The notes under the pieces: generated by a model
Database searches by the model: none
What the model was told of the DNA's origin: nothing
The model's input: only the letters and a program-made list of their open reading frames with translations
Source: an uncultured Rhizobiaceae group bacterium
Lineage (GTDB): Bacteria > Pseudomonadota > Alphaproteobacteria > Rhizobiales > Rhizobiaceae
DNA length: 16,098 nucleotides
Assembly (NCBI GenBank): GCA_938030645.1
Contig: CALHHQ010000268.1
Span: 1 to 16,098, forward strand
Direction: 5' to 3'
Shown here: positions 1 through 8,147 of the stretch, one piece after another
How positions within the stretch are numbered: the stretch's first letter is position 1
How the letters are laid out: each line of letters opens with the position of its first letter
Translations under genes and position numbers: made by a program

Positions 1-63
1 AGACGCTTCATTTGTGCTCAATTAGCTTTCGTAAAAGTTGAACGTATTGTTGCATTTGCGCCA

Positions 64-95
64 CAATTTGTTGCACAATAGTCACAGCTAATAAT
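64..95 (+). promoter_or_regulatory. Candidate promoter and operator ahead of ntrY
   Basis: A plausible sigma-70-type promoter has TTGTTG at 68-73, a 16-nt spacer, and AATAAT at 90-95. This would start transcription only about 10 nt before the ntrY ATG, where no Shine-Dalgarno is visible. The inverted half-sites CAA-N4-TTG (64-73) overlap the -35 box. The octamer TTGTTGCA occurs at 47-54 and again at 68-75, which is 21 bp or two helical turns apart. CAA-N(2-5)-TTG is, as I recall, a reported NtrX target, so autoregulation is possible, but that is inference. The rest of 1-110 has no recognisable gene end: the upstream frames end in stops without an NtrC-like C-terminus. Confidence 0.35.
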
Positions 96-110
96 CCAGA
101 CTCACCCTCG

Positions 111-2378
111 ATGGTCGCACTCGACGTATCCGAAGTTCAAAGTTTGACTGATACCAAACCAAAAGGTTCGGCTACGCTTCCGTATGCCCGACGGTTTGGT
201 GTGGTGATCGTGCTGTTGGCGATCTTATTTGGTGCTGCCTCATTTCTATTGTTGCTTGGACTGACGCCAATTGAGCCCTCCGAAACTGTTATTCTGTCGG
301 TGCTCGGCATCAATGCCTGTTTTATCGCGCTCATGTTGTTTCTTGTGGGCCGCGAAGTGCGTGCTTTGGTGCGTTCAAGACAACGTGGAAGAGCCGCAGC
401 GCGAATGCACATTCGCATCGTCGGTTTGTTTGGTATTGTAGCCGCGTTTCCAGCCATTATCGTGGCGATTGTTGCCGGGATCACGCTAGACCTAGGCTTG
501 GACCGTATTTTTGATACGAGAACTCGCACGATCGTGGACAGTTCTATCAGCGTAGCTGAATCCTACGTCAAAGAAGCCACAACAACGCTCAATGCGCATA
601 CCGTCAACATGGGCATATTTCTCAACCGCAACAGGGCCTTGTTCAATTTGGACCAACAGGGTTTTCGCAACATCATGACGGGACAGGCGAAGGCTCGCGG
701 TTTAGCTGGCGCCAGCATAGTTCGGCAAGATGCGACCGAATTGATTTCAGCCAACGTGATCAACAAGAGCAGATTGCCCTCTGCACCTTTGGATTTGCTT
801 GAGTCTGCCAGCGATGGCCGACCGTCATGTTTAACTCCGAAAACTCAAAACTTGGCCGTTTGCGCTTTCAAGCTGAAGAACTTTGGCGATGATATCTATT
901 TCTACGCCTTGACCGAAGTTGATCCCACGGTTCTCAACTCCATCCAACTGATGTCAGAAATTACGGATGAATATGAAAGTCTAGAGAGCGGTCGTCTTCC
1001 ATTGCAGATTGCGTTTGCGCTTTTGTATGTGGGCATTTGTTTGACCATTTTACTCTCAGCGATTTGGATGGGAATTGCTGTTGCAGACAGGCTTGTGGAG
1101 CCAATCAGGCGGCTTATTTCAGCTGCAGATGAAGTCTCTACGGGCAACCTTTCAGTTGTTGTTCCGTCGTCACGCTCCGAAGGTGATCTGCGTTCGTTGA
1201 CGGAAACGTTCAATTCCATGACGAGCGAATTGCGGACGCAGCGAGATGAAATTCTCGACAATCAGGAACAGACAGATCGCCGCCGCAGGTTCACAGAAGC
1301 TGTTCTGTCTGGTGTGACGGCTGGTGTGGTTGGCGTCAGCAGTCAAGGACGATTGTCAATTGCAAATTCCTCGGCCGTGGAACTGCTGGGGGCATCGACT
1401 GACGATCTCGTCGGACGTCCATTGTCCGAAGTAACCCCCGAACTCATGGCGGTGGTGGACGAAGCATCAAACAGTGGTCGCAACACGTTCCGCAAGCAGA
1501 TATCCATACTGCGTGAGGGCCAACAATCCACTTTGAATGTTCAGGTTTCCTCCGATGATGATTTGTCAAATGAAGACAGATCATTCGTGGTCACAATCGA
1601 CGATATTACAGATCTTGTAACAGCCCAAAGAAGTTCAGCCTGGGCCGATGTGGCGCGTAGGATCGCCCACGAGATCAAAAACCCTTTAACGCCTATTCAA
1701 TTGTCAGCCGAACGCATTCGTAGGCGTTATGGCAAAGTGATCACCGAAGATCGGGAAGTCTTTGATCAGTGTACTGAAACGATTATCAGGCAAGTATCGG
1801 ACATTGGACGCATGGTGGATGAATTTTCGTCATTTGCGCGCATGCCAAAACCCACAATTGCTTTTGGCGACCTTCGAGAGCCTGTAAACGAGGCTGTATT
1901 CTTGCTGAAAGTTGCTCACCCTGAAATTCAGTTTGATGTTGATTTAGGCCAAGATCCGATCCCAGCTATGTTTGACAGCCGATTGTTGGGCCAAGCTTTC
2001 GGTAACATCATCAAAAATGCGACTGAAGCGATTGAAGGTGTTGCTTACGGTGATTCTGAAAAGCCAACAATCAGCATAAAATACAAGAATTCAGGTGGCT
2101 CACATATCCTCGAATTCATAGACAACGGCAAAGGCCTACCTAAAGAAAACAGGCAACGTTTATTAGAGCCGTACATGACCACTCGTGAAAAAGGGACTGG
2201 TCTAGGCTTGGCGATTGTCGGTAAAATTTTGGAAGAACATAAAGGTCGGATTGAATTGCTGGATGCTCCTGCGGTGGAACAGGGCGGTCGAGGTGCCATG
2301 ATGCGCATCACCATCCCTGAAGCCGCGAAAGCCGCATCCATAGATTCCGTGTATGAGGAAGTAACCAATGGCATCTGA
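111..2378 (+). CDS. ntrY: NtrY, membrane sensor histidine kinase
   Basis: NtrY is the inner-membrane sensor kinase that phosphorylates NtrX. In alphaproteobacteria the pair is linked to nitrogen metabolism, redox or oxygen signals and envelope functions. The 755-residue protein has hydrophobic segments at about 30-52, 58-80 and 102-125, a periplasmic sensor region to about 296, and a fourth membrane segment at about 297-324. A HAMP domain (about 322-378) and a PAS domain (about 390-500) follow. The H-box RIAHEIKNPLTP carries the phospho-accepting His520. The ATPase domain has its N-box around N632-N636, DNGKGLP from D671, and GTGLGLA from G695. The ATG at 111 is the first start after an in-frame TGA at 39-41, and it has no clear ribosome binding site. 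The 3' end overlaps ntrX by 11 nt. The layout and length fit NtrY rather than the soluble NtrB. Confidence 0.95.
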   Translation: MVALDVSEVQSLTDTKPKGSATLPYARRFGVVIVLLAILFGAASFLLLLGLTPIEPSETVILSVLGINACFIALMLFLVGREVRALVRSRQRGRAAARMHIRIVGLFGIVAAFPAIIVAIVAGITLDLGLDRIFDTRTRTIVDSSISVAESYVKEATTTLNAHTVNMGIFLNRNRALFNLDQQGFRNIMTGQAKARGLAGASIVRQDATELISANVINKSRLPSAPLDLLESASDGRPSCLTPKTQNLAVCAFKLKNFGDDIYFYALTEVDPTVLNSIQLMSEITDEYESLESGRLPLQIAFALLYVGICLTILLSAIWMGIAVADRLVEPIRRLISAADEVSTGNLSVVVPSSRSEGDLRSLTETFNSMTSELRTQRDEILDNQEQTDRRRRFTEAVLSGVTAGVVGVSSQGRLSIANSSAVELLGASTDDLVGRPLSEVTPELMAVVDEASNSGRNTFRKQISILREGQQSTLNVQVSSDDDLSNEDRSFVVTIDDITDLVTAQRSSAWADVARRIAHEIKNPLTPIQLSAERIRRRYGKVITEDREVFDQCTETIIRQVSDIGRMVDEFSSFARMPKPTIAFGDLREPVNEAVFLLKVAHPEIQFDVDLGQDPIPAMFDSRLLGQAFGNIIKNATEAIEGVAYGDSEKPTISIKYKNSGGSHILEFIDNGKGLPKENRQRLLEPYMTTREKGTGLGLAIVGKILEEHKGRIELLDAPAVEQGGRGAMMRITIPEAAKAASIDSVYEEVTNGI

Positions 2379-3729
2379 TATTCTCGTCGTCGATGATGAA
2401 ATAGACATCCGGAACCTCGTGGCTGGCCTGCTTGAAGATGAAGGTCACGAAACAAGAACCGCTCACGACAGTGATACGGCCTTAGCGGAGATATCGGACA
2501 GAAGACCGTCGATGATTTTCCTGGATATTTGGTTGCAAGGCAGCAAGCTAGATGGCCTTGAACTGTTGGATGTTATTCAGGAGCAGCATCCGGGGCTTCC
2601 TGTGGTTGTGATCTCAGGTCACGGCAACATTGAAACCGCAGTATCGGCTATTCGTCGTGGCGCTTACGATTACATCGAAAAACCCTTCAAGGCAGACCGG
2701 CTCATTTTAATTGCGGAACGCGCTTTGGAAACGGCTGGATTGAGAAAACAGGTCAAAGAACTGGAACGTAAAACGCCAGATATGCCTGATATGTTGGGCA
2801 TCTCACCAGCAATGACCCAGTTGCGGTCTAATATTGAGAAAGTTGCGCAAACCAATTCTCGGATCATGATTATTGGACCGTCAGGATCAGGTAAAGAAAT
2901 GGTGGCGCGTGCCATTCACCAACAATCAAACCGAACCAACGGCCCCTTCGTTGTTATAAATGCAGCTGCCATAACGGCTGACAATATGGAGACGGAGTTG
3001 TTTGGAACAGAAGCCAACAACGGGAAAGAAGCTAAAGTTGGGGCTCTCGAAGAAGCGCATATGGGAACTTTGTTGTTGGACGAAGTTGGCGAAATGCCAA
3101 AAGAGACCCAAAACAAAATTCTTCGAGTGTTGGTTGAACAGAAGTTCGAACGCGTGGGTGGCAACAAAAAGGTTGCCGTTGACGTGCGTGTCTTGTCCTC
3201 CACATCTATCGATCTTGAAGAAAGAATTGCTGAAGGGGAGTTCCGCGAAGACCTGTTTCATCGGTTGGCCGTGGTGCCGATACAAGTTCCTTCTCTGTCA
3301 GACAGGCGCGAAGACATTCGCCCGTTGATAGAAGCTTTCATGAAACAAATAGAATCCCAAACGGGCGTCAAAGCCTGTCAAATTGGTGAAGATGCGATGG
3401 CAGTGTTGGAAGCCCATTCTTGGCCGGGAAATTTGCGCCAATTGCGCAACAATGTCGAACGTTTGATGATTTTGAACCGTGGCGATGAAGAAGAGGCGGT
3501 CACGGCCGATAAGTTGCCTGGCGAAATCAGTGATATGTTGCCCAAAACACCAGGAGTGGGCGACGATCACATTATGTCTATGCCGTTGCGAGAAGCCCGC
3601 GAAGTGTTTGAAAGAGACTATCTTTTGGCGCAGATCACGCGCTTTGGCGGTAATATTTCGAAAACTGCCGCTTTTGTTGGCATGGAAAGATCGGCTTTGC
3701 ATCGCAAATTGAAATCTCTTGGGTTATAA
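2368..3729 (+). CDS. ntrX: NtrX, NtrC-family response regulator lacking GAFTGA
   Basis: NtrX is the DNA-binding response regulator partnered with NtrY. Of its 453 residues, the first ~120 form a receiver domain with the acidic pocket D9/D10, phospho-acceptor D53, switch S83 and K105. An AAA+ domain follows, with Walker A GPSGSGKE (170-177) and Walker B LLLDE (D238, E239). The last ~25 residues form a Fis-type helix-turn-helix. After ELFG (210-213), where sigma-54 activators carry GAFTGA, the sequence is TEANNGKEAKVGALEEA. The sigma-54 contact loop is therefore missing, as known for other alphaproteobacterial NtrX proteins, so this regulator probably acts at sigma-70 promoters or as a repressor. 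The start is supported by GAGGAA at 2355-2360, 7 nt before the ATG inside the end of ntrY, which suggests translational coupling. Confidence 0.95.
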   Translation: MASDILVVDDEIDIRNLVAGLLEDEGHETRTAHDSDTALAEISDRRPSMIFLDIWLQGSKLDGLELLDVIQEQHPGLPVVVISGHGNIETAVSAIRRGAYDYIEKPFKADRLILIAERALETAGLRKQVKELERKTPDMPDMLGISPAMTQLRSNIEKVAQTNSRIMIIGPSGSGKEMVARAIHQQSNRTNGPFVVINAAAITADNMETELFGTEANNGKEAKVGALEEAHMGTLLLDEVGEMPKETQNKILRVLVEQKFERVGGNKKVAVDVRVLSSTSIDLEERIAEGEFREDLFHRLAVVPIQVPSLSDRREDIRPLIEAFMKQIESQTGVKACQIGEDAMAVLEAHSWPGNLRQLRNNVERLMILNRGDEEEAVTADKLPGEISDMLPKTPGVGDDHIMSMPLREAREVFERDYLLAQITRFGGNISKTAAFVGMERSALHRKLKSLGL

Positions 3730-3776
3730 CTTCGCGCAACATCAGTCATTGATTTGCCGAGCGGGGCGAAAATCGG

Positions 3777-5153
3777 ATGAAAGTTATCATTTGTGGTGCA
3801 GGGCAGGTCGGTTACGGCATTGCTGAACGTCTTGCCAACGAGGGCAATGACGTCACTGTAATCGACAATTCTCCGCAATTGGTTCAAGCCATCCGCGACC
3901 AACTCGATGTGCGAGGGTTTGTGGGGCACGGTTCGCAACCTGATGTGTTGCAATCCGCTGGTGCAGAAGACGCCGATATGATCATTGCCGTGACTTTGTA
4001 TGATGAAGTCAACATGGTGGCTTGTCAGGTTGCCCATTCTCTCTTTGATGTGCCCACCAAAGTTGCTCGTATTCGCGCGCAAAATTACCTCCAGTCTCAT
4101 TACCGCGATTTGTTCTCCCGCGAACATATGCCGATTGATGTAATCATTTCCCCGGAAATTGAAGTGGGTGAAATGATCTTACGACGCATTGCCTTGCCCG
4201 GCGCAAATGATGTCGTGCGGTTTGCCGATGATGAAGTGGCGATGATCGCCATTGAATGTTTGGACGATTGCCCCGTTGTGGACACACCGCTTGGTCAATT
4301 GAGTGAGTTGTTCCCGGATCTATCTGCGGTGGTGGTCGGAATTTGGAGAGCAGGGCGTTTATTTGTTCCCCATTCCAGCGATGCGATGATGGCCGGCGAT
4401 TTGGCTTATGTGATTGTTCGCAGTGACCGCGTTCGACGTACACTGAATATTTTTGGGCATGAAGAACCCACGGCCAGTCGTATTCTCATTGGCGGTGGCG
4501 GCAACATCGGGCTTTACGTTGCATCCGAGTTGGAAAAGCGACAAACGCAAGCGCGGATCAAAATCGTCGATAATTCTCGTGATCGGGCAATCGCAGTTGC
4601 CGATGAGTTGACCAGAACCGTCGTCCTCCACGGCAGTATTTTGGACCAGCAAATACTCTTGGAAGCTGACATTGAACACTGTGATTTGATGGTCGCGTTG
4701 ACCAACGATGATCAAGTCAACATTTTGTCCAGCGTCATGGCAAAGAGGTTGGGTGCCAAAAGCAACATGACGTTGTTGAACAACACCAGTTATTACGAGT
4801 TCACGAAAACACTAGGCATTGATGCTCACTTGAACCCGCGTTCAGTGACGATCTCAAAAATTCTTCAACACGTTCGCCGTGGCCGTATTAGAGGCGTCCA
4901 CTCCGTTCAAAATGGTGCTGCTGAAGTCATCGAAGCAGAAGCGCTAGAGACGTCCACAATGGTCGGCACACCATTGCGTGAGCTGGATCTTCCAGACGGA
5001 ATTAGAATCGGTGCGGTTTATCGCGACAAAGAAATCATCATGCCCAACGGCGATACCGTGGTGAAAGCGAAAGACCGGATTGTGGTTTTCGCGACTTCCG
5101 AACGCGTCTCGCAAGTAGAACAAATGTTTCGGGTCAGCCTGGAATTCTTCTAA
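3777..5153 (+). CDS. trkA: TrkA, cytosolic regulator of K+ uptake
   Basis: TrkA is the soluble nucleotide-binding ring that gates the TrkH K+ channel. The 458 residues form two tandem RCK halves. The first begins with the Rossmann motif CGAGQVG (G7-G9-G12) and VIDN after the second strand. The second begins with GGGGNIG (239-245), followed by KIVDN. Each half ends in an RCK-C (TrkA-C) region; the second is seen in the MVGTPLRELDLPDG stretch. Length and duplication match the standard Trk system protein. It lies 47 nt after ntrX with only a weak purine-rich site (GCGGGGCGAA) before the ATG. Its stop overlaps the trkH start in TAATG, a typical coupling junction. The placement behind ntrYX is common in alphaproteobacteria and suggests co-transcription. 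Confidence 0.95.
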   Translation: MKVIICGAGQVGYGIAERLANEGNDVTVIDNSPQLVQAIRDQLDVRGFVGHGSQPDVLQSAGAEDADMIIAVTLYDEVNMVACQVAHSLFDVPTKVARIRAQNYLQSHYRDLFSREHMPIDVIISPEIEVGEMILRRIALPGANDVVRFADDEVAMIAIECLDDCPVVDTPLGQLSELFPDLSAVVVGIWRAGRLFVPHSSDAMMAGDLAYVIVRSDRVRRTLNIFGHEEPTASRILIGGGGNIGLYVASELEKRQTQARIKIVDNSRDRAIAVADELTRTVVLHGSILDQQILLEADIEHCDLMVALTNDDQVNILSSVMAKRLGAKSNMTLLNNTSYYEFTKTLGIDAHLNPRSVTISKILQHVRRGRIRGVHSVQNGAAEVIEAEALETSTMVGTPLRELDLPDGIRIGAVYRDKEIIMPNGDTVVKAKDRIVVFATSERVSQVEQMFRVSLEFF

Positions 5154-6622
5154 TGCTGGTCGTCCTTCTCTATTTTGGCGCAGTGGGTCTCATCCTCAGC
5201 GTTTCAATGCTGGGCGCCGTATTTGTCAGTTTGCTGGCAGGAGAATACGAAGTTGCCCAACGGCTTGGCGTCTATTTGCTGTTGGGTTCATTTGTATTTG
5301 GCAGTTTGGTTTTGGCGGTTATGAACCGGGAAGGACGCTTGCCCGAAGTCGGCAAGCTCGTCTTAGTGACAGCCGTTTGGACGATACTGCCTGTATTTGC
5401 AGCTTTGCCCATCGTCGATATTTCACAGCTTAGCTTTTTGGACAGTCTGTTTGAATCTGTCTCGGGAATTTCCACTGCAGGTGGGAGCATTCTAAAAACG
5501 GTCGAATCGTGGCCTCAGGGCTTGTTGTTCTGGCGCATACAACTGCAATGGTTTGGTGGGTTTTTGGCACTGCTCACCGTGTTGTTGATCATTGCACCCA
5601 TGCGCATTGGTGGGCTCACAAGCGGATCATCCATCTTTTTGGGAAACTTGGATCGTGATGGAACGCAACACCGTGCGCTATCCCTCATTCTGAAAATATT
5701 CGCCATCTACGCGTCCATGACAGCCATTTGCACAATTGTGCTGTTCATGTCGGGAACACGTGCATTCTATGCCGTGACACTGGCTATGACAGCTGTGTCA
5801 ACGGGAGGGTTTCTCCCTTTTGATGGAGCCATCGACACCTTCGTTTCACCTGTAGGCCTGTTTACGATGTCGTTGTTTCTGCTCTTGGGCGCCACAAGTG
5901 TCTTCTGGCAGCGTATGTTGATTGATCGACGGTTGATTGGATTGGCTTCCCATCGGGAGAGTTATTCGGTGATGGTTCTTATCGGCATTTTGGCGGTGAT
6001 CTATATGTTCATCATCGTAGCAATCAGTGCACCCACCGCTAACGCAATCGGCAACGCATTGCTTGAAGGTTTTTTCGTGGCCACATCTTTGGTGGCGACA
6101 AGTGGGATTGAGGCACGCCCCGGTACCATTGCCCTTATACCTCTTATTGTCGTGCTTTTCATCGTGTTTGTGGGTGGTAGCGCATATTCAACCACAGGCG
6201 GATTAAAACACTACCGTGTGGGCGGCATGTTGGTTCAGTCGTGGAGTGAGATCGAACGCCTGATTTATCCACACAACGTGAAGCCGTCGAAATTTGGCAC
6301 CCAGAACTATGACATGAACCTGATGAAAGCGATTTGGAGCTTTTTCACCGTCATGATCCTCACGATTGCGTTGTTTTCAGTCGTCATCGCCGCATCAGGC
6401 ATCCCATTCGAAGCCGCCATAAGTGCTACAATCTCAGCGTTTGCGACAGCTGGCCCAGTGTATGAAGCGGGATGGGCAGCACCAGGTGCGGAAGCTTGGC
6501 CGAGTTATGCGGACTTTTCAGTGACGGGTAAAATTGCTCTGATTGGAACGATGATCCTTGGCCGTTTGGAAGTTCTGGTGCTTTTGTCTATTCTCAGCAC
6601 CAAATATTGGTTCAACAGATGA
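5153..6622 (+). CDS. trkH: TrkH, K+ channel subunit
   Basis: TrkH is the inner-membrane K+-conducting subunit gated by TrkA. The 489-residue protein is hydrophobic throughout, with the family's four membrane-pore-membrane repeats. The four selectivity-filter loops are visible at about 103-111 (VSGISTAGG), 214-220 (AVSTGGF), 314-319 (VATSGI) and 428-435 (SAFATAGP), each contributing the expected glycine. A basic cytoplasmic stretch around GGLKHYRVGG lies between repeats three and four. The start ATG overlaps the trkA stop by one base, so channel and gate should be made together. The C-terminus ends shortly after the last membrane helix, as is normal for the family. Nothing looks broken. Confidence 0.95.
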   Translation: MLVVLLYFGAVGLILSVSMLGAVFVSLLAGEYEVAQRLGVYLLLGSFVFGSLVLAVMNREGRLPEVGKLVLVTAVWTILPVFAALPIVDISQLSFLDSLFESVSGISTAGGSILKTVESWPQGLLFWRIQLQWFGGFLALLTVLLIIAPMRIGGLTSGSSIFLGNLDRDGTQHRALSLILKIFAIYASMTAICTIVLFMSGTRAFYAVTLAMTAVSTGGFLPFDGAIDTFVSPVGLFTMSLFLLLGATSVFWQRMLIDRRLIGLASHRESYSVMVLIGILAVIYMFIIVAISAPTANAIGNALLEGFFVATSLVATSGIEARPGTIALIPLIVVLFIVFVGGSAYSTTGGLKHYRVGGMLVQSWSEIERLIYPHNVKPSKFGTQNYDMNLMKAIWSFFTVMILTIALFSVVIAASGIPFEAAISATISAFATAGPVYEAGWAAPGAEAWPSYADFSVTGKIALIGTMILGRLEVLVLLSILSTKYWFNR

Positions 6623-6648
6623 ACTCGCTAAAACCTCAATTTTACGCA

Positions 6649-6675
6649 TTGAGACAATAGGTACGACCATATAAG
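6649..6675 (+). promoter_or_regulatory. Candidate hfq promoter
   Basis: In the 86-nt gap between trkH and hfq, TTGAGA (6649-6654) and TATAAG (6670-6675) are separated by 15 nt. This gives a plausible though short-spaced sigma-70 promoter, with a leader of about 26 nt before the hfq ATG. The overlapping CCATAT (6667-6672) superficially resembles a heat-shock sigma -10 element, but its spacing from TTGAGA is only 12 nt, so I do not favour that reading. Readthrough from trkH is also possible. Confidence 0.4.
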
Positions 6676-6708
6676 CTTCACCAATTGTGCGGACAAAGGG
6701 AAAACGGC

Positions 6709-6951
6709 ATGGCCGAAAAACAACAAAATCTTCAAGACGCATTTCTAAACGACGTCAGAAAGAACAAGATTTCTCTGACTATATTTCTGGTCAATGGTGT
6801 GAAGCTAACGGGCATCGTTACTTGGTTCGATAATTTCTGTCTGCTTCTTCGCCGTGACGGACATTCCCAACTCGTCTACAAACACGCGATTTCCACAATC
6901 ATGCCGTCAGAACCGGTTCTGATGTTCGATGAAGAAGACTCAAACAGCTAA
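6709..6951 (+). CDS. hfq: Hfq, RNA chaperone
   Basis: Hfq is the hexameric Sm-like protein that pairs small RNAs with target mRNAs. The start at 6709 gives 80 residues (MAEKQQNLQDAF...) and is backed by AAAGGG at 6695-6700. An upstream in-frame ATG at 6685 would add eight residues not seen in the family. The Sm1 region contains the proximal-face glutamine in NLQDAF, then IFLVNGVKLTG and FDNFCLLLRRDG. The Sm2 motif YKHAIST is intact. The C-terminal tail after IMPSEP is very short and ends in the acidic EEDSNS, typical of alphaproteobacterial Hfq and much shorter than the ~102-residue E. coli protein. In many relatives hflX follows hfq; here a terminator and a lipid transporter operon follow instead. 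Confidence 0.97.
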   Translation: MAEKQQNLQDAFLNDVRKNKISLTIFLVNGVKLTGIVTWFDNFCLLLRRDGHSQLVYKHAISTIMPSEPVLMFDEEDSNS

Positions 6952-6954
6952 ATT

Positions 6955-6974
6955 AGAGCAATTGTGCTCTTTTT
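6955..6974 (+). terminator. Intrinsic terminator after hfq
   Basis: AGAGCA (6955-6960), a four-base loop ATTG, and TGCTCT (6965-6970) form a 6-bp hairpin, followed directly by a run of T (to 6974). It begins four bases after the hfq stop. This fits a Rho-independent terminator separating the ntrYX-trk-hfq unit from the transporter genes, although the short stem could allow partial readthrough into them. Confidence 0.75.
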
Positions 6975-7011
6975 GTTGAATGACAAACAGGGGCAATGAA
7001 AGCCATCTTTG

Positions 7012-8145
7012 ATGCGTGACACCACCAGTCTTTCGGTCGAAAAAAGCACCTCTGTCTGGAAGATTGAGGCCTTGGGCGATTGGACCTTGAAAGGCATTGA
7101 TAAAGTCGACAGGCAAATGCGCGAAATCGAAAATAGCGATTTCCCGTCTATCGTGTTCGACACGTCCAATGTGTCTTCATTCGATACTGGGGGGGCATGG
7201 CTTGTCGAACGATTGCGAACAAATGCTGAAACGCGCGGACTTTCATTTCAACATCAAGATCAAGACCAAAACCGTATTGAGCTGACAAAAGTAGTTCGAT
7301 TGTCTGATGGCTCCGATAGTGAGCAGTCAACTTCCTCTTTTCGGTCCGACAAAAACCCGTTGAGCCTGCTCGGCAAAGCGGTGACCAGTGTGTGGCGCGA
7401 TTTCTTGACAGGATGCTTCCTCATCGGATCTTCCCTCAAAGGGTCAAAGTCCAATTCGAGACATGGACGTGCGAGACGTTTCACATCGCTGATCAATCAG
7501 GTTGACCACATGGGCTTGCGAGCCGTTCCTGTCATCGCGCTGATGTCATTCTTAATTGGTGCAATTATCGCGCAGCAGGGCGCTTATCAATTGAAATTCT
7601 ATGGTGAGGAATTGCTGACCGTATTCCTCGTCGGCATTCTTCACTTTCGCGAGATTGGTGTGCTTTTAACATCAGTTATGGTGGCAGGTCGTACTGGCAG
7701 CGCTATCACTGCTGAAATCGGTACGATGAAAATGCGTGAAGAAATTGACGCTTTAGACGTCATTGGCCTCAATCCCATTGGCGTTCTCATCTTTCCAAGA
7801 TTGCTGGCGCTGATCATCGTATTGCCCATGCTGACACTCGTTTCCGACCTTGCCGGTATTGCAGGGGCAATTGTTGTCAGTGATATCTATATCGGCATAA
7901 GCCCAGCCCAGTTTTTGGAAGCTCTCAACACAGGTGTGGGAATTCAACATCTGTTTGTCGGCCTCGTGAAAGCGCCCTTTATGGCTGTTTTGATCGGTCT
8001 AATCGCAGCCATTGAAGGGTTGAAAGTAGGCGGAAGTGCCGAATCTTTGGGGCAACGCACAACATCAGCGGTTGTTAAATCGATCTTTGCAGTGATCTTG
8101 GTGGATGGACTGTTCTCAATATTCTTTTCTGCGATTGGGATTTAG
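7012..8145 (+). CDS. mlaE: MlaE-like lipid ABC transporter permease with N-terminal STAS domain
   Basis: This is the inner-membrane permease of an MCE-type lipid transporter. The protein has about 377 residues. Residues ~6-95 form a STAS domain with the signature DTSNVSSFDTGG, where T59 sits at the phosphorylatable position of SpoIIAA-like STAS proteins. The MlaE permease domain covers ~165-377, with VAGRTGSAITAEIGTMK in its middle and five or six hydrophobic segments. In E. coli the STAS protein MlaB is separate and binds the ATPase; here it is fused. The frame could also start at TTG 7009, but ATG 7012 is preferred. No strong Shine-Dalgarno is seen (GAAAG at 6998-7002 is the best candidate). 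The ATPase gene follows after 2 nt. The substrate is not evident from sequence; lipid is inferred from the family. Confidence 0.9.
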   Translation: MRDTTSLSVEKSTSVWKIEALGDWTLKGIDKVDRQMREIENSDFPSIVFDTSNVSSFDTGGAWLVERLRTNAETRGLSFQHQDQDQNRIELTKVVRLSDGSDSEQSTSSFRSDKNPLSLLGKAVTSVWRDFLTGCFLIGSSLKGSKSNSRHGRARRFTSLINQVDHMGLRAVPVIALMSFLIGAIIAQQGAYQLKFYGEELLTVFLVGILHFREIGVLLTSVMVAGRTGSAITAEIGTMKMREEIDALDVIGLNPIGVLIFPRLLALIIVLPMLTLVSDLAGIAGAIVVSDIYIGISPAQFLEALNTGVGIQHLFVGLVKAPFMAVLIGLIAAIEGLKVGGSAESLGQRTTSAVVKSIFAVILVDGLFSIFFSAIGI

Positions 8146-8147
8146 GG

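Noticed and set aside
1..81. Frame open from position 1 to a TAG at 79-81 as the 3' end of ntrC
   Set aside because: The 26 codons show none of the NtrC C-terminal helix-turn-helix residues, and the other two forward frames stop early, so this looks intergenic.
3618..4127. 169-codon minus-strand open frame across the ntrX/trkA junction
   Set aside because: It overlaps the conserved NtrX DNA-binding domain and the TrkA Rossmann motif on the other strand, and its composition looks like a shadow frame.
6681..6967. CAATTGTGC present in the hfq leader, in the hfq terminator, and inverted near 12781
   Set aside because: It is a short AT-centred word. The terminator copy is explained by the hairpin loop, and nothing else links the three places.
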